Shown here: positions 14,191 through 21,174 of the stretch, in pieces
Layout: the number at the start of each line of letters is the position of its first letter
Numbering within the stretch: position 1 is the first letter of the stretch
From: a virus
Strand: one strand, 5' to 3'
Length of the DNA: 31,840 nt
IMG/VR virus record: IMGVR_UViG_3300034039_000027
Location: 1 to 31,840 of that record
Program-made: the position numbers and the translations under genes
The notes under the pieces: model-generated
Told to the model about the DNA's origin: nothing
The model's database searches: none
Seen by the model: the letters and a program-made list of their open reading frames with translations, nothing else

Positions 14191-14741
14191 AAGTAATTAC
14201 AGGAGCCGGGCGTTGTTATTCGTCATTTATAACGTTATTAATTCAAAAAGCTGGCGGAGATGTTGGCGGGATTAAATACCGATGGTTTGACAAAATAAGG
14301 GCGGGAATGGAACATGCAAAGTTTGCAGAACTTAACGAAAAAATATTAAACGAAACACACGACTTAAAGGAATTGAAAGAGTTTGACCCCGGTTGCGAAA
14401 TTGTGAAAGACCCCCGTTTTATCTTCACTGCTGGCGAATGGTTAAAGGTTAGAAATGACTTTGAAGTGTTGTTATTGAAAAGAGATACAGACGAACAATA
14501 CATTAGCATGTTAGACAGCAAAATCAGAATGTTATCTTTATTTGAAAATCCGCACGATATAGGGTATAAAATAAATAAGTTTAAAGAGTTAATGATTAGT
14601 AATAACATAAAAGTATTGGAGTTAGAAGTTCCGGGATGCTTTGATAATTTAGTAACGACTTCATTAACACTATTAAATAACGGATATATTAAAAACCCAA
14701 ATCAATTCATTCAAAACTTTTTTATGTTATGGGCGAAATAA
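14187..14741 (+). CDS. Sulfotransferase-like P-loop protein
   Basis: The 184-residue protein begins with a strand and a loop GAGRCYSSFIT (6-16) that fits the PAPS-binding loop of sulfotransferase-like proteins (often G.GRSGTS). It then has IVKDPRFIF (72-80) with the conserved K-x-PR arrangement and FEVLLLKRD (92-100). These are the landmarks of a compact sulfotransferase fold. Flanking glycosyltransferases suggest that it may sulfate or otherwise modify a glycan. The loop Tyr-Ser in place of Gly-Thr is unusual, so a nucleotide-binding protein of other function is possible. Its C-terminus overlaps the start of the next gene by 13 bases. Confidence 0.62.
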   Translation: MKVITGAGRCYSSFITLLIQKAGGDVGGIKYRWFDKIRAGMEHAKFAELNEKILNETHDLKELKEFDPGCEIVKDPRFIFTAGEWLKVRNDFEVLLLKRDTDEQYISMLDSKIRMLSLFENPHDIGYKINKFKELMISNNIKVLELEVPGCFDNLVTTSLTLLNNGYIKNPNQFIQNFFMLWAK

Positions 14742-15640
14742 AAAATGTTCTAATTGTAGCACCCCACTACTTGCCATTTAAGTATTCAGGGGGAGAAACG
14801 TATTTGCATCAATTAGTTAGAAATATACAAGACGATTACAAGATTTACGCTTTTATTTACAGGAATAATGATAATATAAGCAGGTTTGAAAAAGTAACAT
14901 TTATTAATGACGTTTATTCAGTCGAGCCGGACATAATCATTTCGCAATTGGGCGGAGTTGGTTTGGGTTGTAATTTGAAACGCAGGTGGAAAAAGGCAAA
15001 GCATATCCATATCGTTCATAATTCTAACCATTTTGACCAGCTAAACTATTATTGCGATGTAGTAATTTATAACACTTATTGGCTTAAAGATTATCACAGA
15101 TATAAAGTTGAAAGTTATGTAATTCACCCACCTTTGCGAGATGAAGTAACCAGCTCATTGTCTTATCCGTTAGGGAAATACATAACGATGATTAACTTAA
15201 ACGAAAACAAAGGCGGTTACTTATTCCGTGAGATAGTCAAGCAGATGCCTGACAGACAATTCCTTACCGTTAAGGGCGGTTACGGAGAGCAGATAATACC
15301 GGAAGGAGATAACGTCAAAGTAATTGAAAACGGAGAATGGGAAATAACGAAAATCATAAAAAACACGCATACGTTATTAATGTTAAGCAAATACGAGAGT
15401 TACGGAATTACAGCCGTTGAGTTTGCATATCACGGAAGGCGGGTAATTGCTACAAATACACCGGGATTAAGGGAAAGCGTGGGAGCTGTTGCATATTTCG
15501 TAGATAGAGACGTCGCACAAGTAGTTAATACAATTAAACAACCTTACGAAATAAAAAGGTTAGAATTTAACAGCGAATTGGAAAACAAAAAATTTAGAAT
15601 GTTAATAAATCAGCTAACAGAAAACAAAATAAATACTTAA
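14729..15640 (+). CDS. GT-B family 4-like glycosyltransferase
   Basis: The 303-residue protein has a two-domain GT-B layout. The N-terminal domain carries the APHYLPFKYSGGETYLHQLV segment (11-30), the glycine-rich acceptor loop typical of GT4 enzymes. The C-terminal domain has MINLNENKGG (154-163), and E223 and E231 form the E-X7-E motif in KYESYGITAVE. The enzyme would be a retaining sugar transferase. It is the last gene of the cassette; connectors resume 20 bases downstream. The target is unknown. Working together, the three transferases could build a short glycan on virions or on the host surface. Confidence 0.82.
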   Translation: MGEIKNVLIVAPHYLPFKYSGGETYLHQLVRNIQDDYKIYAFIYRNNDNISRFEKVTFINDVYSVEPDIIISQLGGVGLGCNLKRRWKKAKHIHIVHNSNHFDQLNYYCDVVIYNTYWLKDYHRYKVESYVIHPPLRDEVTSSLSYPLGKYITMINLNENKGGYLFREIVKQMPDRQFLTVKGGYGEQIIPEGDNVKVIENGEWEITKIIKNTHTLLMLSKYESYGITAVEFAYHGRRVIATNTPGLRESVGAVAYFVDRDVAQVVNTIKQPYEIKRLEFNSELENKKFRMLINQLTENKINT

Positions 15641-15660
15641 TTTTATAAAAATTTTACGTT

Positions 15661-15828
15661 ATGAAACAGGTAAAAGCAATTAAAACATTTACAATTCCTG
15701 AAAAAGGGCTTGTCAAAGAAGGCGAAAAATTCGAAGTTACAAATGAAAGAGCAAAGGCATTGCAAGATGCTGGCTTGGTAATAATTTTGAAAATTGAAAA
15801 GCCACAGATAACCAAAAAAGGTAAATAA
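15661..15828 (+). CDS. Small head-tail region protein, 55 residues
   Basis: This gene encodes MKQVKAIKTFTIPEKG at its start and contains VKEGEKFEVTNERAKALQDAGLV. Short proteins of this form occur just before the head-tail connector gene in many phages. They look like a single SH3-like or beta-strand unit followed by a helix. The stop overlaps the next start as TAATG, supporting translation. Function is unknown; a head-decoration or neck role is possible. Confidence 0.75.
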   Translation: MKQVKAIKTFTIPEKGLVKEGEKFEVTNERAKALQDAGLVIILKIEKPQITKKGK

Positions 15829-16364
15829 TGATTTCAATTATCTTTGATTTAAAGATACCCGAGCCGAAACCATACATAACCTTATCGGATGTAAAGCAGT
15901 ATTTGGCAATTAATTACAACGACCACGACGAATTACTGCAAGATATTCTAATCAATTCGCAGTTAGAAGTAGAACGTTATACAAAGCGGTTAATCGGGCA
16001 ACGGGACATAGAACTTTGGGCGGACGAATTTTACACAATAAAATTGCCTTACGCTCCGTATGTTAGTATTACGTCCGTTGATTTGGTTAGTAAAATTACT
16101 AACGTTTCAACTTCACAAACGGAGAACACGGATTTTTTCGTTAGGGGTGGAGAGTTTGCCCGGATTATTCCTGCTGCGGAAATTACAGGGTATTACGTAA
16201 AGGTTGTATATAAGGCAGGCATGGAAAAACCCCCGTTAGTTTTTAAGCACGCAATTTTGCATTTGTGTGATTATTACTATAACTTAAAAGCTAACGTAAA
16301 ACTTGATAAGCACGAAATAAAGAAGGATTTGTCAATGTTAGACGCTTACAAACCTTTCAGGTAA
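15828..16364 (+). CDS. Head-tail connector (gp6-like)
   Basis: The 178-residue protein shows the connector pattern ITLSDVKQYLAINYNDHDELL (residues ~17-37) followed by LINSQLEVERYTKRLIGQRD and a C-terminal AILHLCDYYYNLKANV helix. Proteins of this family form a ring beneath the portal that opens the neck. It is first in the usual neck order here (connector, closure, gp10-like, terminator) and its ends overlap both neighbours by one base (TAATG). Confidence 0.85.
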   Translation: MISIIFDLKIPEPKPYITLSDVKQYLAINYNDHDELLQDILINSQLEVERYTKRLIGQRDIELWADEFYTIKLPYAPYVSITSVDLVSKITNVSTSQTENTDFFVRGGEFARIIPAAEITGYYVKVVYKAGMEKPPLVFKHAILHLCDYYYNLKANVKLDKHEIKKDLSMLDAYKPFR

Positions 16365-16666
16365 TGAGAGATAAAATCGTTATATATAAGGAAACGAGAA
16401 CGTCAGATGGGACTGGCGGTTTTACAAGCTCAAAGACACTTGATAAGGTTATTTTTGCAAATGTAACTCCGGAAAACGTTAAATATAAAGATAATAGCGG
16501 GGTTCAGACGTATTTAAACGGGGTGAAAATCGTTACTTATTCAAAAAATTGGACTTATACAGGAATTGACGGGTTGCATGTTGAATGGAATAGCACACAG
16601 TATAAGATAACAAGGGTTTCAAATGTAGGTTTTTACGTTATAATTAATGCGGTAAATGAGCGTTGA
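16364..16666 (+). CDS. Head closure / head-tail adaptor protein
   Basis: This 100-residue beta-rich protein fits the SPP1 gp16 / head-tail joining family: IVIYKETRTSDGTGGFTSSK (residues 5-24), then a strand-rich end with YKITRVSNVGFY. It would sit on the connector ring and plug or seal the head. The gene overlaps the gp10-like gene by 11 bases. Confidence 0.8.
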   Translation: MRDKIVIYKETRTSDGTGGFTSSKTLDKVIFANVTPENVKYKDNSGVQTYLNGVKIVTYSKNWTYTGIDGLHVEWNSTQYKITRVSNVGFYVIINAVNER

Positions 16667-17066
16667 AATTAAAATACGATTTAATAAGGATATTCTTAAA
16701 AAGTTAGAAAAGGCGACTAACTTAAAAACGAAAGATTTATTAAAACTTGCGGGGTTAGAGCTGGAAACGATTATGAAAGACAACGCACCTGTTGATTTAG
16801 GTCGCTTGCGTTCCAGCATTCACGCAGATTTTGACGGAAAGCCTTTTAAATATTCAGCGAAAGATAGAAACAATAAAGTTATTCAATACGATGGGACTTT
16901 TAAGACCGACAAGGGAGATATTAATCGTTATAAAATCCTTGTAGGAACTAACGTTGAATACGCAATTTTCACGGAGTATAAATCAAGCCGAAAGGGGTGG
17001 GTTAGAAAAAGTAAAGACGAAATCAAAGCGAAAATAAATAAGTTAGTTAATCAGGTGAAAAAATGA
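16656..17066 (+). CDS. HK97 gp10-like neck protein
   Basis: The 136-residue protein carries the HK97-gp10 family signature: a helix ending LAGLELETIMKDNAPVDLGR, then LRSSI (residues ~49-53) and later LVGTNVEYAIFTEY (~88-101). Members act at the head-tail joint or on tail completion. It ends with a lysine-rich helix. The stop overlaps the start of the tail terminator gene by four bases. Confidence 0.85.
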   Translation: MSVEIKIRFNKDILKKLEKATNLKTKDLLKLAGLELETIMKDNAPVDLGRLRSSIHADFDGKPFKYSAKDRNNKVIQYDGTFKTDKGDINRYKILVGTNVEYAIFTEYKSSRKGWVRKSKDEIKAKINKLVNQVKK

Positions 17067-17479
17067 AAAAGAAATCCGCAAGCTTTGAGTTACGTAAGGT
17101 AATTTTTGAACGGTTAAATGCCGTTGGAATAACGTTATACACGACAGCACCGAACGAACCTATTTATCCAATCGCTCAATTAGAAAGCGTTAGTTTTGTA
17201 GATAGTTCTGACAAGACGGAATTTAACGATATTGCAGAGGTTGAAATACAAATATTAGATAGATTTAACATTGGAACAGCGACTTGGAACAACATTGACA
17301 CGCTTGCGGAAACGATTATCGGGGAAATCGTGGACAGGGGGAATTACTTATCATTAACCGGTTGGAAGGTTGTTACTTCTAAACTGGCGAGCGACTTTGC
17401 AACGAAGTTTAGCAATGAAGGTTATATTTACTTAATTAGGACATTACGTTTTGAGTTTTTTGTTGAAAACTTAATATAA
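17063..17479 (+). CDS. Tail terminator/completion protein (DUF3168-like)
   Basis: The 138-residue product begins with SFELRKVIFERLNAVGITLY and has PIYPIAQLESVSF followed by EVEIQILDRFN. This matches the small alpha/beta fold of tail terminator proteins that cap the tail tube and join it to the neck. Its place right before the major tail protein gene agrees. Sequence similarity in this family is weak, so the family name is tentative. Confidence 0.72.
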   Translation: MKKKSASFELRKVIFERLNAVGITLYTTAPNEPIYPIAQLESVSFVDSSDKTEFNDIAEVEIQILDRFNIGTATWNNIDTLAETIIGEIVDRGNYLSLTGWKVVTSKLASDFATKFSNEGYIYLIRTLRFEFFVENLI

Positions 17480-17506
17480 AAGAAATTTGTTTATTAATTA
17501 CATTTG
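17460..17506 (+). promoter_or_regulatory. Late promoter PL4 (tail genes)
   Basis: The TTGTTGAAAA box (17460-17469) lies 29 nt upstream of the -7 element TACATTTG (17499-17506). There is no -33 TTTG at the standard position. The box falls on the last codons of the tail terminator gene. Four bases after the -7 element a mini reading frame, ATG TTA AAC TAA, occurs before the true start at 17535. Confidence 0.75.
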
Positions 17507-17534
17507 TAGTATGTTAAACTAAAAACTAACAAAA

Positions 17535-17933
17535 ATGGCTAAATTCAACGGCACAGATTTACTCGTATATGTAAACGGAACACCAATCGCATTTTCTCAA
17601 AGTGCATCGTTAGAAGTTGCGGCAGACCTACCGGACGCATCAACAAAAGACGACGGCGGATGGGCTGACCATATTCATGGGCAAAGAAGCTGGTCGGTAA
17701 CTACTGACGGGCTTGCAGACCTTCAAAGCACGGCTAACGTTGAGAATTTATTCGACCAGATAGTTAATAGGACAGACGTTACATTAAAATTCTCTACCTC
17801 TACGACCGGAGATGTTTATTTCACAGGGACTGCAAGCGTTGAGAGTGTTAGTATTAACGCAGACAATGAAAATCCCGGAACTCTTTCCGTTAGTTTTAAA
17901 GGAAAAGGACAGCTAACAAAAGCTACCGTATGA
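17535..17933 (+). CDS. Major tail tube protein (TP901-1 type)
   Basis: The 132-residue protein begins MAKFNGTDLLVYVNGTPIAF. It also has SQSASLEVAADLPDASTKDD and GWADHIHGQRSWSVTTDGLA, matching TP901-1-type major tail proteins, which form the hexameric tube of siphovirus tails. Its length is at the low end for the family but complete. It has its own late promoter, in keeping with the high amounts needed. The start overlap with the chaperone gene is ATGA. Confidence 0.88.
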   Translation: MAKFNGTDLLVYVNGTPIAFSQSASLEVAADLPDASTKDDGGWADHIHGQRSWSVTTDGLADLQSTANVENLFDQIVNRTDVTLKFSTSTTGDVYFTGTASVESVSINADNENPGTLSVSFKGKGQLTKATV

Positions 17934-18265
17934 TAACGATTAAAGGGAAGAAATACCACTTTAAATTCGGAATTAACGCTGCTGACTTATATTGCGAACT
18001 CCGGAAATGTGATTTAAACAAATTCCAAGAGGACGTCAGTTCGTTATCTAACGGAAAAATTAATATAGGCGTGTTCCGTGATTTGATTTGGGCTTGCATT
18101 AAAGCGGGTGAATTATCGGCAGGAAATGATTTTGAATATAACAATTTTCAGGTTGGTGATTTGCTTTCAGAAATGACGAATAAAGAATTTGAGCAAATCA
18201 TTAACGAGATAGGCAAGCAAGCAGCCGGTAATGAAAAAAAAAGGGCGGTGAAGACGAAATCATAA
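17930..18265 (+). CDS. Tail assembly chaperone, short form (gpG-like)
   Basis: The 111-residue protein lies between the tail tube and tape-measure genes, the invariable place of the tail chaperone. It is helical (AADLYCELRKCDLNKFQEDV). Near its end nine consecutive A (18234-18242) precede GGG, a slippery site where a -1 shift enters the downstream frame. Frameless translation ends after KRAVKTKS. The chaperone coats the tape-measure protein during tail assembly. Confidence 0.82.
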   Translation: MITIKGKKYHFKFGINAADLYCELRKCDLNKFQEDVSSLSNGKINIGVFRDLIWACIKAGELSAGNDFEYNNFQVGDLLSEMTNKEFEQIINEIGKQAAGNEKKRAVKTKS

Positions 18266-18570
18266 CGAGAAAATATACATTAGATGATATTAAGGTGATT
18301 TTATTAGCATTTGGAATAGGTATTAACGAAATAAAGCATCTCACTTGGAGGGATGCTTTTTTAGTTATTAAAGCGTATGAGAAAAGGCAAGAGGATAACT
18401 GGCGAATTGCACGTGAAATCATCGCTGCGATTTATAACACAGTGTCTAAAAAGAAATACAAGGGGCGTGATATAGTTAGTTTATCAAGCGATAAAATCAC
18501 GTATGACGTGGATACTTTGGTTAAATTACAAGAACGTTATAAAAAACTTGCGGAAAAATGGCAAAATTAG
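17930..18570 (+). CDS. Tail assembly chaperone, -1 frameshift product (gpGT-like, about 213 residues)
   Basis: If the ribosome slips -1 at A AAA AAA within 18235-18241, reading resumes at 18241 with AAG GGC GGT GAA. It continues without a stop to 18570 and adds about 109 residues. The added part includes LGIGINEIKHLTW-like and DAFLVIKAYEKRQEDNW segments. The downstream frame has no good start of its own (only GTG 18295), its upstream codons back to the A-run are open, and it overlaps the tape-measure start by 13 bases. This is the classic arrangement of siphovirus tail chaperones. Confidence 0.8.
18234..18242 (+). promoter_or_regulatory. Slippery A9 frameshift site
   Basis: Nine A, read in zero frame as GAA AAA AAA AGG, allow tandem tRNA-Lys slippage to -1. 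Both frames are open across it and the two chaperone parts flank it. No downstream stimulatory structure was sought by calculation. Confidence 0.78.
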
Positions 18571-21164
18571 AAGAATTACTTATATCGGTAAAGGGCGACC
18601 TTTCGGATTTTGATGCGAAAATGAAAAAGTTAGATAAGTCGGTTGATGACTTATCTAAACGGATGCAGAAGGTAGGGTCAAATCTAACTAAATTTGTAAC
18701 ATTACCATTAACCGGTATTGGAGCGGGGGCGGTATTGACTGCCGGAAAGTTTGAGCAATTGGAAATTGCATTTAAGACAATGACCGGAAGTGCTGAGGAG
18801 GGGGCAAAGGTTTTTGAAAGGTTAAAAAAATTCAGTGCAGAAACCCCGTTTCAATTAGAAGATATAGCGAAGGCGGAAAAGATATTACTTGCTTTTAAGT
18901 TTTCAACCGAAGAATCGCTTGATAGTTTAAAATTCTTGGGTGATATAGCAGCGGGGACGAATGTGCCAATTGCAGACCTTGCCCAAATTCTTGGGAAAGT
19001 AAAAGCCAAAGGAAAGGCGATGACTGAGGAAATAATGCAGTTGGCGGAGCGTGGAATACCGATAATTGACGTATTAGCGGAAAGGTTTAACGTTAGTAAA
19101 GAAGCAATTCTGGATATGGCGTCAAAAAGCCAAATCAGTTTTGACGTCGTGAAAGACGCATTAAAGTCAATGTCAGAGGAAGGTGGAACGTTTGAGGGGA
19201 TGATGAAAAGCCAAAGCCAGTCAATTCTTGGGCTATTTTCCACGTTGAAAGACAACGTAGTAATTGCAATGGCGGAAATGGGTAACGCAATTGCGGAAAC
19301 GCTTAACTTAAAAGAAGTAATCCCAAAATTAACTTCATTAATTAATTCGTTAGTTGAGAAATTCAAAAATCTGTCAGAACCGGCGAAACGGATGATTGTA
19401 ATTTTCGGCGGAATTGCTGCTGCCGTTGGTCCCGTGATGTTAGCCGTAGGAAAACTACTACCATTTATAACTAATAACTTTACTGGGATTGTAAAGGTTG
19501 TAAAAACGTCAATGAACGCAATTAAATTAGTAATGGCAGGAAACCCATTCGGACTGCTTGCCGTTGCCGTTGCTACCGTTGCCGGTGTGATTATTGCGAA
19601 TTGGGACAGGATAGTTGACTATTTTACGAAGGGCGAAGGGGTGGCGTTTTTTAATACGTTTAAGGCAGTAATTAGTAATGCTTGGGAAACAATTAAAGAC
19701 ATATTTCAAGGTGCTTTTAATTTAATTTTGAAAATAGCGGGGAATTTTTACAACATTCTGCGGGACATGGGGGATGTGTTCGCAGGTTTATTTACAGGAG
19801 ATTGGCAACAATTAGCAAACGGACTTTTGAATATATGGAAAAGGTTATTTTCAATTATTTTGGACGTTCTGGAATGGGCAGTAACTAACGTGTTAAAGTT
19901 AGTGGGCAAATTAGTCAGCGTTTTTGATAAGGACTGGGGAAATGCAATTAATAAGGCGGTTGATAGTATAAAAGAATTTAGGAAAGGAATTGATAAATAT
20001 TTCAAATTAGAAGACGTCCAGAAAGAGGCAGAAGATACGGCCAAGACGATTGAAACGAAATTAATCCCATCTGTAAAAGAAACCGAAAAAGTTATAAAAA
20101 GCACAGGGAAAGCCGTAAATTCGTTAGTTGAAGGGCTGGAAAAAGTAAATAAATTACAAGGAAAAAAGATAGATATTCAGATTGACGCGAAATTAAGCCA
20201 AAGGCAAGGGGGGGTAGATTTAAATGTAACGAAATTTGAAGATAAACAATTTGAGTTTATCAATAAACTAAAAAATTCGTTTGATACAATTACAAAGAGC
20301 GTTCTCCCTGCTTTTGGAAATGCAATGTTTTCATTAGGACAGACGATTTTTTCTAACATAAAATTCGGCGATAGCTTAATGGCATTCGCACGTGGAGACG
20401 TTATCGGAGGTTTGATTGGTGGTTTTCAAGAGGTTATAAATTCAAGTCAGGCGTTCAAGGATTTATTCGGCTTTATTAATGAAAGCATCGGTAAATCCCT
20501 TGCGAAATTAGAGCCCTTGTTTTCAAAACTAACAAATAGCATGAAGCCGTTGGGAAAGATAATGGGGAAATACGCACAAATAATGGGGAAAATACTTAAT
20601 GATATACTAACGCCATTAGTTCCTATATTTATGCAATTGTTTAAAAATAGCGTTAGAATGATGGGATTGTTTGCAGAATTAGCACCTACAATTGGGGAGG
20701 TGTTAGCGGCGTTATTTGAGTTATTTATTCCAATACAAGAGTCGTTTATTCCTATCATACAGCTATTAATACCTGTAATTAATTTATTATTAAAAGCGTT
20801 AGTCCCGTTAATACAGCTGATAAACTTAATTCTAACACCAGTTATAAAAGCATTAGCGTTTGTAATGTTAATGGTTATTGGGGCAATTATAACGTTCGTA
20901 AATGCAGTGATTGATTTAATTAATAACGTTCTACCAAAAGATAAAAAAATAGAAAAGTTATCAATCCCGGAAATCCCCGCACTTGCACACGGGGGAATTG
21001 TAACCGCCCCCACAATTGCACAAGTAGGAGAAGCGGGACCAGAGGCGGTAATTCCGTTGAGTAAGTTAGATAATATGATGAATAAAAACGTTAGTTTTGT
21101 CATTCGTGGCGACAGGTTAATCGGAGTAGAAGCACGAGCTTATGAACGTTTAAGTAGATTTTAA
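18558..21164 (+). CDS. Tape-measure protein
   Basis: This 868-residue protein sets tail length; by the usual ~0.15 nm per residue, a tail near 130 nm would be expected. The N-terminal ~250 residues are of the tape-measure N-terminal type (LPLTGIGAGAVLTAGKFEQL, FSAETPFQLEDIAKAEKILL, AERGIPIIDVLAERFNV). Hydrophobic segments follow (MIVIFGGIAAAVGPVML; LLAVAVATVAGVIIANW), and a helical middle. A C-terminal hydrophobic region leads to ALAHGGIVTAPTIAQVGEAG and PEAVIPL, a motif very common at tape-measure C-termini. Large minus-strand open frames here are antisense shadows. Confidence 0.93.
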   Translation: MAKLEELLISVKGDLSDFDAKMKKLDKSVDDLSKRMQKVGSNLTKFVTLPLTGIGAGAVLTAGKFEQLEIAFKTMTGSAEEGAKVFERLKKFSAETPFQLEDIAKAEKILLAFKFSTEESLDSLKFLGDIAAGTNVPIADLAQILGKVKAKGKAMTEEIMQLAERGIPIIDVLAERFNVSKEAILDMASKSQISFDVVKDALKSMSEEGGTFEGMMKSQSQSILGLFSTLKDNVVIAMAEMGNAIAETLNLKEVIPKLTSLINSLVEKFKNLSEPAKRMIVIFGGIAAAVGPVMLAVGKLLPFITNNFTGIVKVVKTSMNAIKLVMAGNPFGLLAVAVATVAGVIIANWDRIVDYFTKGEGVAFFNTFKAVISNAWETIKDIFQGAFNLILKIAGNFYNILRDMGDVFAGLFTGDWQQLANGLLNIWKRLFSIILDVLEWAVTNVLKLVGKLVSVFDKDWGNAINKAVDSIKEFRKGIDKYFKLEDVQKEAEDTAKTIETKLIPSVKETEKVIKSTGKAVNSLVEGLEKVNKLQGKKIDIQIDAKLSQRQGGVDLNVTKFEDKQFEFINKLKNSFDTITKSVLPAFGNAMFSLGQTIFSNIKFGDSLMAFARGDVIGGLIGGFQEVINSSQAFKDLFGFINESIGKSLAKLEPLFSKLTNSMKPLGKIMGKYAQIMGKILNDILTPLVPIFMQLFKNSVRMMGLFAELAPTIGEVLAALFELFIPIQESFIPIIQLLIPVINLLLKALVPLIQLINLILTPVIKALAFVMLMVIGAIITFVNAVIDLINNVLPKDKKIEKLSIPEIPALAHGGIVTAPTIAQVGEAGPEAVIPLSKLDNMMNKNVSFVIRGDRLIGVEARAYERLSRF

Positions 21165-21174
21165 TTAATTAGTT

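Noticed and set aside
18689-19730. TAAATTTG at 18689 and TAATTTTG at 19723 inside the tape-measure gene
   Set aside because: Neither has the TTGTTnAAAA box or a -33 TTTG at a suitable distance; probably chance in AT-rich codons.
20447-21103. 218-codon minus-strand frame under the tape-measure gene
   Set aside because: Low-complexity Ile/Asn/Thr-rich reverse translation of the tape-measure hydrophobic helices; a shadow.
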